Assembly (NCBI RefSeq): GCF_000718635.1
Contig: NZ_JOBF01000010.1
Coordinates: forward strand, 124,001-188,000
Direction: 5' to 3'
Length of the DNA stretch: 64,000 nt
DNA from: Streptomyces varsoviensis
GTDB taxonomy: Bacteria > Actinomycetota > Actinomycetes > Streptomycetales > Streptomycetaceae
Below the pieces are notes generated by a model that made no database searches, was not told the origin of the DNA, and saw nothing but the letters and a program-made list of their open reading frames with translations. Of this stretch, positions 8,705 through 17,506 are shown in pieces. The stretch's first letter is position 1. Each line of letters opens with the position of its first letter. A program made the position numbers and the translations under genes.

Positions 8705-9934
8705 ATGGCCGGGGCCCGCCACGGCGCCTTCCACCCGCTGCGGGTGGCGGCGGTCGACCGCCTCACCGACGACGCGGTCGCCCTCACCCTCACCGTGCCC
8801 GGCGAACTGCGCACGACGTTCCGTTACGCGCCGGGCCAGCATGTCGCGGTGCGGCTCTTCGTCGACGACACGGAGGTCCGGCGCACGTACTCGATCTGCG
8901 CGCCGGTGACCGACCCGGACGGGCCGCGGTCGCTGCGTGTCGGGGTGCGGCGGGTCGAGGGCGGCGAGTTCTCGACGTACGCGCTCAAGGAGCTGTCCGT
9001 CGGCGACACGGTGGACGTGATGGCGCCGGCCGGGCGCTTCGTCCTGGAGCCGAGAGCGGGCCGCTTCGCGGCGGTGGTCGGCGGCAGCGGCATCACGCCG
9101 GTGCTGTCCATCGCGGCGACGCTGCTCGCGCGCCGGACCGACGCGAGTTTCTGCCTGATCCGCAGCGACCGCACGGCCGCGTCGACGATGTTCCTGGAGG
9201 AGGTGGCCGACCTCAAGGACCGCTACCCCGACCGGTTCCACCTGGTGCACGCGCTCTCCCGTGAGGAGCAGCAGGCGGGCCTGGCGTCCGGGCGGCTGGA
9301 CGAGGAGCGGCTGTCGTCGCTGCTCCCCGCGCTGCTGCCGGTGGCGGAGGTGGACGGCTGGTTCCTGTGCGGGCCGTACGGGCTGGTGCGGAGCGCCGAA
9401 CGGGCGCTGCGCGGGCTCGGGGTCGACCGGCGGCGGGTGCATCAGGAGATCTTCCACGTGGACGACGGGACGGCCGCGACACCGCTGGAGGCCACAGCGA
9501 CGACCGCAGGCCCAACCGCAGGCACGGGCACCGGCACGGCTACGGCCGTGGGCATAGGCGCGACGGCCACAGGGACGGGCAGAGGCGCGACGGCGGCCGG
9601 GGCTACGGCCGCGGGACCGGCGGCCGCGGCTCAGGCATCCGCGGGTCCGGCGGCCGCGCGCAGCTCGGTCACCGCCAAGCTGGACGGCCGCAGCGGTGAC
9701 TGGCCGGTGCTGGAGGGGGAGTCGCTGCTGGACGCGGTGTTGCGCAACCGCGCCGACGCTCCGTACGCGTGCAAGGGCGGGGTGTGCGGCACCTGCCGGG
9801 CGTTCCTGGTCTCGGGCGAGGTGCGGATGGACCGGAATTTCGCGCTGGAGCCGGAGGAGGTCGAGTCGGGGTATGTGCTGGCCTGCCAGTCGCATCCGGT
9901 GACGGAGAGGGTGGAGTTGGACTTCGACCGCTGA
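8705..9934 (+). CDS. paaE: 1,2-phenylacetyl-CoA epoxidase reductase PaaE, with long linker
   Basis: A 409-residue electron-transfer subunit: FAD-binding ferredoxin-reductase domain (RRTYSIC near residue 60), NAD(P)-binding domain (VVGGSGITPVLSI near 120) and a C-terminal plant-type [2Fe-2S] domain with C356, C361, C364 and C394. It passes electrons from NADPH to PaaA. The odd feature is a ~60-residue Ala/Thr/Gly-only tract (about residues 255-317) between the reductase and ferredoxin domains. Most PaaE proteins I know of are around 350-370 residues, so this is an expanded flexible linker. Reading frame and all cofactor motifs are intact. Confidence 0.93.
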   Translation: MAGARHGAFHPLRVAAVDRLTDDAVALTLTVPGELRTTFRYAPGQHVAVRLFVDDTEVRRTYSICAPVTDPDGPRSLRVGVRRVEGGEFSTYALKELSVGDTVDVMAPAGRFVLEPRAGRFAAVVGGSGITPVLSIAATLLARRTDASFCLIRSDRTAASTMFLEEVADLKDRYPDRFHLVHALSREEQQAGLASGRLDEERLSSLLPALLPVAEVDGWFLCGPYGLVRSAERALRGLGVDRRRVHQEIFHVDDGTAATPLEATATTAGPTAGTGTGTATAVGIGATATGTGRGATAAGATAAGPAAAAQASAGPAAARSSVTAKLDGRSGDWPVLEGESLLDAVLRNRADAPYACKGGVCGTCRAFLVSGEVRMDRNFALEPEEVESGYVLACQSHPVTERVELDFDR

Positions 9935-9968
9935 ACCCCATTCCCAATTCCTGCAACCTGTTCTACCT

Positions 9969-9981
9969 TGACGACCCGTCA
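9969..9981. promoter_or_regulatory. 13-bp perfect palindrome upstream of acyl-CoA dehydrogenase
   Basis: TGACG-ACC-CGTCA is a perfect 5-3-5 inverted repeat, 49 bp upstream of the acyl-CoA dehydrogenase start and after the end of paaE. It may be an operator for a TetR- or GntR-type regulator of CoA metabolism. No regulator can be assigned. Confidence 0.35.
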
Positions 9982-10029
9982 GCTCAATCGGGTTCGTCGG
10001 GTCAGTCGGGGTGTGCGGGAGGACAGGCA

Positions 10030-11166
10030 GTGGACTTCACCTTCACCGAGGAGCAGCAGGCGGCCGCCGAAGCGGCGAAAGCGGTCTTCTCCGGCGTCGC
10101 CCCCGACGGCGTGCCCAGCCCGGCGCTGACCGCGGGCGCCGTCGCCGACGACTTCGACCGGCCGCTGTGGCGCCGGCTCGCCGAGGCCGACCTGCTGAGC
10201 CTGCTCCTCGCGCCGGAGCACGGCGGGGCGGGGCTCGACGCCATCGCGCTCGCCCTCGTGCTGCGCGAGTCCGCCAAGGTGCTCGCCCGGGTGCCGCTGC
10301 TGGAGACGAGCGCCGCTGCGCTGGCGCTGGAGACCTACGGGAGCGAGGCGGCGCGCTCCGCACTCCTGCCGGGGGTCGGGCGCGGGGAGGTCGTCATCAC
10401 CGTCGCGTCCAACGGCCGTACGGGCCACGATCCGGCGGAGCTCTCCGTGGCGGCGCGCCAGGACGGGGACGAGTGGGTGCTCGACGGCGTCCACACCGCG
10501 GTCCCCTGGGCCCAGGCGGCGGACCTGATCCTGCTGCCCGCCCACACCGGCGAGGGGCGCGCCGTCCTCGCCCTCGTCCCCCGCGACCACGACCGGCTCA
10601 CGCTGGCCGACCAGTTCTCGACCAGCGGCGAGCGGTACGCGCGACTGGAGCTCGACGCCGTACGCGTCCCGGCGCGGGACATGATCACCGTGGACGGCTG
10701 CTGGGAGTGGCTGCGCTGCCTCCTCGCCACCGGCACCTGCGCGCTGGCGCTCGGGCTCGGCGAGGCCGTGCTGTCCATGACCAGCGACTACGCGGGCAAG
10801 CGCGAGCAGTTCGGCCACCCCATCGCCACGTTCCAGGCCGTCGCCGTCCAGACCGCCGACCGCTACATCGACCTGCGCGCCATGGAGGCCACCCTCTGGC
10901 AGGCGGCCTGGCGCCTCGGCGACCCGGCGGCCGGCGGGCCGCTGCCGACCGCCGCGGACGTCGCCGTCGCCAAGATCTGGGCGGCGGACGGGGTGCGCCG
11001 CGTCGTGCAGAGCGCGCAGCACCTGCACGGCGGGTTCGGCGCGGACACCGACTACGCGCTGCACCGCTACCACGCCTGGGCCAAGCAGGTGGAGCTCTCC
11101 CTCGGCCCGGCCGCCGCCCACGAGGAGGCCCTGGGGGACCTCATCGCGGCCCACCCCCTCGGCTGA
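10030..11166 (+). CDS. Acyl-CoA dehydrogenase family protein
   Basis: A 378-residue flavoprotein starting at GTG 10030 behind GGGAGGA. It has an N-terminal helical domain (EEQQAAAEAAK), a beta domain, and the C-terminal helical domain with YAGKREQFGHPIATFQAVA and QHLHGGFG. The usual catalytic Glu context near the C-terminus is replaced by GADTDYALHRYHAWAK, as in FadE-like enzymes that often work as heteromers. The substrate is unknown. It follows paaE by 95 bp but has its own upstream palindrome, so it may be a separate transcript serving dicarboxyl-CoA or ring-derived acyl-CoA. Confidence 0.82.
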   Translation: MDFTFTEEQQAAAEAAKAVFSGVAPDGVPSPALTAGAVADDFDRPLWRRLAEADLLSLLLAPEHGGAGLDAIALALVLRESAKVLARVPLLETSAAALALETYGSEAARSALLPGVGRGEVVITVASNGRTGHDPAELSVAARQDGDEWVLDGVHTAVPWAQAADLILLPAHTGEGRAVLALVPRDHDRLTLADQFSTSGERYARLELDAVRVPARDMITVDGCWEWLRCLLATGTCALALGLGEAVLSMTSDYAGKREQFGHPIATFQAVAVQTADRYIDLRAMEATLWQAAWRLGDPAAGGPLPTAADVAVAKIWAADGVRRVVQSAQHLHGGFGADTDYALHRYHAWAKQVELSLGPAAAHEEALGDLIAAHPLG

Positions 11167-11195
11167 ACAGCCCGGGCCGCCTCGCTGAGCTGCGG

Positions 11196-11540
11196 CTAGA
11201 TGACCGCGCCGGGGCCGTTCGCGCCGTCCGTCACGGGGCGGCCGGAGGCGGCCCAGTGCTGCATGCCGCCGGCGACGTTCACGGCGTCCAGCCCCTGCTG
11301 CAGCAGGTACTGGGTGACCTGGGCGGACCGGCCGCCGGAGCGGCAGATCACATACACCTTGCCGCCCTCCGGGGCGCGCTCGGTCAGCTCGCCGTAGCGG
11401 CCGACGAAGTCGCTCATGGGGATGTGCAGCGCGCCCTCGGCGTGGCCGGCCGCCCACTCGTCGTCCTCCCGGACATCCAGCAGGAAGCCGTCGGACGGCA
11501 CGGACGCCGCGTCCACCTCGGGGACCTGGGCGAAATTCAT
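11196..11540 (-). CDS. Single-domain rhodanese-like protein
   Basis: A 114-residue rhodanese domain starting at ATG 11540. It contains LLDVREDDEWAAGHAEGALHIP and the active-site loop CRSGGRS, whose Cys would carry the persulfide; GGMQHW ends the fold. Length matches stand-alone sulfurtransferases of the GlpE/PspE type. It is convergent with the acyl-CoA dehydrogenase. The sulfur acceptor is unknown. Confidence 0.88.
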   Translation of the reverse strand: MNFAQVPEVDAASVPSDGFLLDVREDDEWAAGHAEGALHIPMSDFVGRYGELTERAPEGGKVYVICRSGGRSAQVTQYLLQQGLDAVNVAGGMQHWAASGRPVTDGANGPGAVI

Positions 11541-11683
11541 GGGAAGCCTCTCTCGGTTCGGCGTTTCGGCGTTTCGGGGTTCGGATCGCATGTGGTGCGG
11601 GTGGGGGGCCTGTTGCGGATGGTTCCTGGGTGCGGAGGTCGGGCCGACCTGAGCTGAGCCGGCCCGGGCCGGGCCGGAAGAAG

Positions 11684-12592
11684 CTACCCGACCAGGGAGG
11701 CCAGATAAGCCTCCCGCTCGGCGACCTGTGCCAGCAGCCGCTCCGCGATCTCCTCCAGCAGCCGGTCCGGGTCGTCCGGCGCCATCTTGATCATCGCGCC
11801 GATCGCGCTGCTCTCCAGGTCGGCCGCCACCGCCGCCAGCAGCTCCTTGCGCTGGGCGAGCCATTCCAGCCGCGCGTACAGCTCCTCGCTCCGGCTCGGC
11901 CGCCGCTCCTCGGCCGCCGGGCCGGCCGCCCACTCGTCGGCGAGCGTGCGCAGCGCCTCCTCGTCGCCGTCCCCGTACGCGGCGTTGACGCGCACGATGA
12001 ACGCCTCGCGCCGCTCCCGGTCCGCCTCGTCCCGCGCCAGGTCCGGGTGCGCCTTGCGGACCAGCTCCCGGAAGACGCGCCGCGCCTCCTCGCTCGGCCG
12101 CACCCGCTTGGGCGGCTGCACCGGCCGCTCCGTGAGCATCGAGGACGCCTCGGGGGACAGCCCCTCGGAGTCCATCCAGCCCCCGAACAACTCGTCCACC
12201 TGGGGCATCGGCTGCACCATCGCCCGCGCCTCTTGTGCGCGCCGGATGTCCTCCGCGTCACCCGTACGGGCCGCGACGGTCTCCGCGACCAGCGCGTCCA
12301 GCTCGTCGAGGCGCGAGTACATCGGGCCGAGCCGCTGGTGGTGCAGGCGGGAGAAGTTCTCCACCTCCACCCGGAACGTCTCGACCGCGATCTCGAACTC
12401 GATCAGCGCCTGCTCGGCCGTCCGCACCGCCTGCTCCAGCCGGTCCGTAGCCCGCTCCCCATCCTCGGCCCCCGGGCCGCCGGACGGGACGCCTTCCGCG
12501 TCTCCCGTCATGCCGCCCGCCCGGCCCGCGGCCGCGTCTGCGGAGTGGTCTTCGGCCTCTGGCTGCGCCTGCTCGGCTTCCGGGTTCGTCAC
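11684..12592 (-). CDS. J-domain-like protein with coiled coil
   Basis: A 302-residue acidic protein beginning at GTG 12592. The first ~50 residues are Glu/Ala-rich and disordered, followed by a long predicted coiled coil. Around residues 175-215 lies a J-domain-like segment with the HPD tripeptide in RKAHPDLARDEADRE, then AYGDGDEEAL. The C-terminus is again helical. HPD would let it stimulate a DnaK ATPase, but no substrate-binding DnaJ domains follow. It is widely seen as a hypothetical or DnaJ-like protein in Streptomyces. Confidence 0.7.
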   Translation of the reverse strand: MTNPEAEQAQPEAEDHSADAAAGRAGGMTGDAEGVPSGGPGAEDGERATDRLEQAVRTAEQALIEFEIAVETFRVEVENFSRLHHQRLGPMYSRLDELDALVAETVAARTGDAEDIRRAQEARAMVQPMPQVDELFGGWMDSEGLSPEASSMLTERPVQPPKRVRPSEEARRVFRELVRKAHPDLARDEADRERREAFIVRVNAAYGDGDEEALRTLADEWAAGPAAEERRPSRSEELYARLEWLAQRKELLAAVAADLESSAIGAMIKMAPDDPDRLLEEIAERLLAQVAEREAYLASLVG

Positions 12593-12660
12593 CCGTACAG
12601 CGTCTCAAACGAGCCGGGGTTTCCCCGGCCCGGCCCAGGTTTCCGGACACGGATTCCCTC

Positions 12661-12732
12661 ATACCGAACCCCGGCCCGTACGCGATACCGACCCTCGGCC
12701 CGTACGCGATACCGAACCCCGGCCCGTACGCG
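12661..12732. repeat. Three tandem 24-bp repeats
   Basis: Units at 12661-12684, 12685-12708 and 12709-12732. Units 1 and 3 are identical, beginning ATACCGAACCCCGGCCCGTA; unit 2 differs at two bases. They lie in the gap between the J-domain gene and the DUF2252 gene, upstream of the former. Confidence 0.8.
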
Positions 12733-12836
12733 ACCGCCGACGCCTCCGACACGCCCAAAGGCCGCTCCCGCGGGTCAGGCGAAGCCCGCGGCGTGCCCCG
12801 CCCCCCCTTCGCCCCCACCTCGGGCCCCGTGCCCCC

Positions 12837-14276
12837 TCACACCCCCGTCTCGGCCCCGATCCGGCCGTCCCGTATCGCCTCCACCAGTTCCGCGTGGTCC
12901 GCCTCCACTCGGTCCGCGTACGCCACCGCGAAGGAGGCGACGGCCTCGTCCAGTTCGTCGTTCTTGCCGCAGTACCCGCCGATCAGCCGTGGGTCGACGC
13001 TGTGCGCGTGCGCCCGCGCCAGCAGCGCGCCGGTCATGCGACCGTAGTCGTCGATCTGGCCGGGTTCGAGGGCGGCCGGGTCGACGCTCGCCTGGCGGTT
13101 GCGGAACTGCCGGACCTGGTACGGCCGCCCCTCGACCGTCGTCCAGCCGAGCAGCATGTCGCTGACGGTCTGCATCCGCCGCTGCCCCAGCACGACGCGC
13201 CGCCCCTCGTGCGCGGCCCCGGGTATCGCGAAACCGGCCTTGCCGACATGCGGCAGCAGCGCCGACTGCCGGGCCTCCTTCACCTGAAGCACCACCGCCT
13301 CGCCCCGGTGGTCCAGGAGCAGCACCACGTACGAGCGCAGCCCGACGCTCCCCGTGCCGACCAGCCGGAACGCCACATCGTGCACCGCGTACCGGCCCAG
13401 CAGCGGCAGCCGGTCCTCCGGCAGCGACCGCAGATACCCGCCGAGCCCCCCGGCCACGGCCGCCGCCTCGTCGTCCGGTATCCGCCGCAGCACCGGCGGC
13501 GCGTCGACGAACCGGCGCGTGCCGTCCGGCAGCGGCCGCGTCGACCTCTCGGCGAAGCGCGCCCCGGTGTTGCGCCGCGCCTTGTCGGCGACGCGCTCCA
13601 GCACGCCCGCCAGGTCCCGCGCGTCGGCGTGCGAGACGAACTCCTCATCGGCGACGGCGCTCCACGCCTCGGCGGCGGGCAGCTTGGCCAACAGCCGCAT
13701 CGTGCGCCGGTACGCGCCGACGGCGTCCCGCGCCGCGTCCCGGCAGGCGTCCTCGGCCGCGCCGGTCTCCCGGCCGGCCACCACCAGCGAGACCGCGAGC
13801 CGCTTGAGGTCCCACTCCCAGGGGCCGTGCACCGTGTCGTCGAAGTCGTTGAGATCGATGACGAGCCGGCCCTGCGCGTCCCCGTACAGCCCGAAGTTGG
13901 CGGCGTGCGCGTCCCCGCATAGCTGCGCGCCCGCGCCCGTGACGGGCGTGGTCGACAGGTCGTACGCCATCAGCCCGGACGTGCCGCGCAGGAAGGCGAA
14001 CGGGGAGGCGGCCATCCGGCCGACCCGTATCGGCACCAGCTCCGGCAGCCGTCCGGCGTTGGACTCCTGGACCGCCTCGACCGCACCCGGCCGCCCGGCC
14101 CCGATCTCCAGCTCGGCGTGGTCGCGGCGCGCCACACGCCCCCGCAGCGCCTTGCCGGCGGCCTTCGGCGACTCGGCACCGCCACCTGAGCCCCTGTCCC
14201 GCGGTGTTTCTCCCGGTGTGTCTCCCGGTGTGTCTCCCAGCCGGGCGAACCCCGGTACGTACGGCAGACGCGCCAT
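12837..14276 (-). CDS. DUF2252 family protein
   Basis: A 479-residue DUF2252 protein. Typical motifs are FLRGTSGLMAYDL, LCGDAHAANFGLYG, FDLNDFDDT-like IDLNDFDDTVHGPWEWDLKR, and GQRRMQTVSDMLLGW. The fold resembles protein-kinase-like/aminoglycoside phosphotransferases, with GDAHAANF and DLNDFDD as candidate catalytic and metal loops. I prefer ATG 14276 (GGGAGGTGG just upstream) over an in-frame start at 14315. A short repeat (GDTPG twice, then GETPR) lies near the N-terminus. The substrate is unknown. Confidence 0.85.
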   Translation of the reverse strand: MARLPYVPGFARLGDTPGDTPGETPRDRGSGGGAESPKAAGKALRGRVARRDHAELEIGAGRPGAVEAVQESNAGRLPELVPIRVGRMAASPFAFLRGTSGLMAYDLSTTPVTGAGAQLCGDAHAANFGLYGDAQGRLVIDLNDFDDTVHGPWEWDLKRLAVSLVVAGRETGAAEDACRDAARDAVGAYRRTMRLLAKLPAAEAWSAVADEEFVSHADARDLAGVLERVADKARRNTGARFAERSTRPLPDGTRRFVDAPPVLRRIPDDEAAAVAGGLGGYLRSLPEDRLPLLGRYAVHDVAFRLVGTGSVGLRSYVVLLLDHRGEAVVLQVKEARQSALLPHVGKAGFAIPGAAHEGRRVVLGQRRMQTVSDMLLGWTTVEGRPYQVRQFRNRQASVDPAALEPGQIDDYGRMTGALLARAHAHSVDPRLIGGYCGKNDELDEAVASFAVAYADRVEADHAELVEAIRDGRIGAETGV

Positions 14277-14360
14277 CGCGGCCACCTCCCCCTTCACCCC
14301 ATGGCACAACGTCACGCAACGTCACCTGTCCATGACCGTACCGCCCCCCACGGACAACGG

Positions 14361-15623
14361 TCAGACGCCGACCGCCTCTTCCATCTCCTCTTCCCGCTCC
14401 TCCTGCTCCCGCTGCTCCCGCGTCTCCTCGACGCCGCCCCGTACCCGCTCCGAGCCCTCCTCGGCCGCCTCCGCCGAGTCACCCGACACAGCCCCCGCGG
14501 CCCCCACGGAAGCGCCCCCGGCCCCCGCAGAAGCGGTACCGGCCGCCCGCCGCGACTCCACGACCCCGCCGGCGCCGAGCACCGCCAGCGCCGCGACGAG
14601 CCACAGGGCCAGCGTCCAGACGTGCCCGCCCAGCCCGGCGCCGTCGAAGTAGACGAGACCGCGCGTGCCCTCCAGGAAGCCGGCGCCGTTCCAGAAGGCG
14701 TGCAGCGCGGCGAAGAACCCGTTCTGCAACTCGGGCCGGAACACCCCGCCGGCGCTGGTGAAGTTGAGCATCACGAAGAGCACCATCACGCCGAGCGTGG
14801 TCCACCGCTTGAGGAAGACGTGCAGGCCGACGCCGATCAGCACGATGCCCGCCGAGTAGAGCCAGGCCAGGCCCCACACCCCCCACAGCCCGTGGTCGAC
14901 GAGGTGGAAGACCGGCCCGGCGAAGAGCGTGCCGATGACGCTGACCACGAGCGACACGCCGGCCGCGAGGAGCGCCCGCAGCCGCATCGGCAGCGCGGCG
15001 CCCGCCCCGCCGAGCACGGCGACGGACGCGTACGAGCCGATGCTGACCGCGACCAGCAGGAAGAAGAGGCCCTGCCCGGTCGGGTCGCCCGGCGCGGTTG
15101 GCACGACATCCGTGACCTTGAGCGGCGCGCCCCGTTCCGCCGCGACGGGCGTGAAGACCTTCTGCACGACGGAGGCGGTGGTGTCCGAACCGGCCGTGGC
15201 GACCAGCAGCTCCGGCGCCCCGCCGGCGGATCCCGCAACGCCCCCGGCACCCGCGACGCCGGAGCCCGCGGCGCCCCCGGTACGCGCCCCGCCCCCGCCG
15301 CCCGGGACGTACGCACCGAAGATGTCCCGCTCCTTGAGCTGCCGCACCGCCTCGCCCCGGTCGGCGACCGTACGGACCGTCAGGTCGCCGCCCGACTTGT
15401 CGTTGATCGTCTGCGCGAGCACTTGGGCGCTCGGCCCGGAGCCGACGACCGCGACGGGCAGGTGGTGCGGCGACGGGTGCGCGAAGGCGCCCAGATAGGC
15501 GAATCCCATCCCCACGCACATCAGGAGCGGGGTGATCAGGTGGGTGAGGACGTGGCGCAGGGCGGCGGCGTCGCCGGAACGGCGTGCCGGGCCGGCCGGA
15601 CCGGCACGGTGGGCGGAACTCAT
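14361..15623 (-). CDS. ABC-2/YhgE-like membrane protein
   Basis: A 420-residue membrane protein: one N-terminal transmembrane segment near residues 27-50, a ~130-residue extracytoplasmic domain with a Gly/Ala-rich insert, then five or six hydrophobic helices (LFFLLVAVSIGSYASVAVLG onwards) and an acidic C-terminal tail. This layout matches ABC-2-type/YhgE-Pip permease-like proteins (DUF3533 type) with no ATPase encoded nearby. It is divergent from a MarR regulator across a perfect palindrome, so it is probably an efflux-type protein under that repressor. Confidence 0.72.
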   Translation of the reverse strand: MSSAHRAGPAGPARRSGDAAALRHVLTHLITPLLMCVGMGFAYLGAFAHPSPHHLPVAVVGSGPSAQVLAQTINDKSGGDLTVRTVADRGEAVRQLKERDIFGAYVPGGGGGARTGGAAGSGVAGAGGVAGSAGGAPELLVATAGSDTTASVVQKVFTPVAAERGAPLKVTDVVPTAPGDPTGQGLFFLLVAVSIGSYASVAVLGGAGAALPMRLRALLAAGVSLVVSVIGTLFAGPVFHLVDHGLWGVWGLAWLYSAGIVLIGVGLHVFLKRWTTLGVMVLFVMLNFTSAGGVFRPELQNGFFAALHAFWNGAGFLEGTRGLVYFDGAGLGGHVWTLALWLVAALAVLGAGGVVESRRAAGTASAGAGGASVGAAGAVSGDSAEAAEEGSERVRGGVEETREQREQEEREEEMEEAVGV

Positions 15624-15677
15624 GGGGCGGCCTTCTCGAACATCAACTAATGGTTGGCTTCTACAACTCTTACTTCG

Positions 15678-15694
15678 GGTTGTACTGTACAACC
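15678..15694. promoter_or_regulatory. MarR operator, perfect 8-1-8 palindrome
   Basis: GGTTGTACTGTACAACC is a perfect inverted repeat, 23 bp before the marR start and 55 bp before the divergent membrane-protein start. It is the obvious binding site for the adjacent MarR protein and would control both genes. Confidence 0.75.
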
Positions 15695-15716
15695 AGTTGA
15701 ACGGAAAGGCAGCACC

Positions 15717-16151
15717 GTGTCCCATCGAGACGACTCCGTCGAGACGATCCAGCGCGAGCTGACCGCGTTCGCCCGCCGGGCCCGCGCGACGGCCGCCCGG
15801 ATGCACCCCGAACTCTCGCTGGTCTCCTTCACCCTCCTGGCCCACCTGGAGGACCAGCGGGGATGCCGCGCCACCGACCTCGCCGCGCACTACCTGCTCG
15901 ACAAGTCCACCGTCAGCCGGCAGGTCTCCGCGCTGGAGCGGCTCGGCTTCGTCGAGCGCCGCGTGGACCCGGACGACCACCGCGTCCAGGTGCTGCATCT
16001 CACCGACGAGGGCGCCGAAATGCTCGCCAACGTCACCGCCAGCCGCCGCGTCGCCTTCCACGAGCGCCTGGCCGACTGGGACGAGGCCGACCTCGACCGC
16101 TTCGCGTCCTACCTGCTGCGTTACAACGCCGCGCAGGAAGCCGTCGAGTGA
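15717..16151 (+). CDS. MarR family transcriptional regulator
   Basis: A 144-residue winged-helix regulator starting at GTG 15717 after GGAAAGG. The recognition region ATDLAAHYLLDKSTVSRQV and the wing with VERRVDPDDHRVQVL are typical of MarR. It should bind the palindrome in its own promoter and repress the divergent membrane transporter until a ligand or oxidant releases it. Confidence 0.88.
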   Translation: MSHRDDSVETIQRELTAFARRARATAARMHPELSLVSFTLLAHLEDQRGCRATDLAAHYLLDKSTVSRQVSALERLGFVERRVDPDDHRVQVLHLTDEGAEMLANVTASRRVAFHERLADWDEADLDRFASYLLRYNAAQEAVE

Positions 16152-16259
16152 CCGAAGGAGTGAACAACACCAGAAGGCACCCCACCCACGCCGCCCGCGT
16201 CACGCACGCCGCAGCGCACCCCGCACCCTCCCCACCCCGCCCCTCCGGCCCCGGCGCCG

Positions 16260-16619
16260 CTACCGCAGCGCCTCCGGACACCCGCCCCCGTCGGCCAGAT
16301 GCTTCTCCGCCCACCGCCCCAGCTCCTTGAGCGCGGGCTCCAGCGCCTCGCCCGCGGCGGTCAGCCGGTAGGCGACGCGCAGCGGCGGCCCCTCCTCGAC
16401 CTCCCGCACCACCAGCCCCACCCCGGTCAACTCCGCGAGCCGGTCCGACAGCATGCGTTCACTGATCCCCGGAATCGCCCGCCGCAGCTCGGCGAAGCGC
16501 ACCTCCCCCGGCATCAGCGTGGCCACAATCAGCCCCGTCCAGCGCTTCCCGAACAGCTCGAAGACGCGTGTCATCCCCGTGCCGACGCTCTTGCACACCT
16601 GCGCATCGTGGTCCGCCAT
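16260..16619 (-). CDS. HxlR family transcriptional regulator
   Basis: A 119-residue winged-helix protein of the HxlR class, starting at ATG 16619. The conserved N-terminal Cys precedes VFELFGKRWTGLIVATL; FAELRRAIPGISERMLSDRL is the DNA-reading helix region. Such proteins often sense electrophiles or redox stress through the N-terminal Cys. It is divergent from an azoreductase, a standard pairing, so it probably represses that gene. Confidence 0.88.
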   Translation of the reverse strand: MADHDAQVCKSVGTGMTRVFELFGKRWTGLIVATLMPGEVRFAELRRAIPGISERMLSDRLAELTGVGLVVREVEEGPPLRVAYRLTAAGEALEPALKELGRWAEKHLADGGGCPEALR

Positions 16620-16659
16620 ATGAACAGCGTACTGCTTTCTCGTTCGGGGCTGCACAAAA

Positions 16660-16676
16660 GTAAGCTACTGTGTTAC
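16660..16676. promoter_or_regulatory. Possible HxlR operator
   Basis: GTAA-N9-TTAC is an imperfect dyad in the HxlR-azoreductase gap. HxlR sites commonly have GTA...TAC ends. This is weak support from sequence alone. Confidence 0.35.
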
Positions 16677-16755
16677 CAATAGTTCCGTACGCGGGCATGG
16701 CGCGCACGGCTGCGCACGCACCGCCCCCATCGACGCACTCCCCCCTGGAGCCATC

Positions 16756-17424
16756 ATGGCAACGCTGCTGCACATCGACTCGTCCCTCTTCCCCGACGGC
16801 ACCTCGGTCTCCCGCTCCGTCACCGCCGCCTTCCGCGACGCCTGGCTGGCCGAGCACCCCGAGGGCACCGTCGTCCACCGCGACCTGAGCGCCAACCCGC
16901 TGCCGCACTTCGACGCCGCCGCCTCGTCGGCCGGCTCCGTCGACCCGGCCGAGCACACCCCGGAGCAGAAGGCCGCCGCCGCCCTGCGCACCGAGCTGGT
17001 CGAGGAGCTGGAAGCCGCCGACGCGGTGGTCATCGGCGCACCCATGTACAACTTCACGATCCCCTCCACGCTCAAGGCGTGGCTGGACCAGGTGTTCATC
17101 ATCGGCCGCACGGCCGGCTCGGAGCAGTCCATCGCGGGCGTCCCGGTCACCGTCGTCGCCAGCCGCGGCGGCTCGTACGCCCCCGGGACCCCGCGCGAGG
17201 AGTTCGAGTTCGTCCAGAACTACCTGGAGAAGATATTCACCTCGCTCGGCGTCGAGCTGGACTTCATCGTCCCGGAACTGACCCTGGCCAAGGCCAACCC
17301 GGCGATGGCCGACCTCATCCCGCTCGCCGAGAAGTCCCGCGCCGAGGCCTTCGAGGCCGCCGCCGCGAAGGGCAAGGCGATCGCCGCCGCCCACGCCGAG
17401 TCCACTGCGGCAACGCGGAGTTGA
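16756..17424 (+). CDS. azoR: FMN-dependent NADH-azoreductase
   Basis: A 222-residue flavodoxin-fold oxidoreductase of the AzoR/NQO family. It starts LLHIDSSLFPDGTSVSR, binds FMN through PMYNFTIPSTLKAWLD and the SRGGSY loop, and shows normal length. It reduces azo dyes and quinones with NADH; in the cell it probably detoxifies quinones under HxlR control. Confidence 0.88.
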   Translation: MATLLHIDSSLFPDGTSVSRSVTAAFRDAWLAEHPEGTVVHRDLSANPLPHFDAAASSAGSVDPAEHTPEQKAAAALRTELVEELEAADAVVIGAPMYNFTIPSTLKAWLDQVFIIGRTAGSEQSIAGVPVTVVASRGGSYAPGTPREEFEFVQNYLEKIFTSLGVELDFIVPELTLAKANPAMADLIPLAEKSRAEAFEAAAAKGKAIAAAHAESTAATRS

Positions 17425-17506
17425 GAATGACCGAAAACCGTCGGCCACCCCGTAGCCGCTGGTCAGCGCGGGGTGGCAGGCGGTATTGGGTGGCGTTGGC
17501 GCAATC

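Noticed and set aside
12661..12732. CRISPR array
   Set aside because: The repeats are contiguous with no unique spacers, and no cas genes are present. The same holds for the 18-bp arrays at 36438 and 40781.
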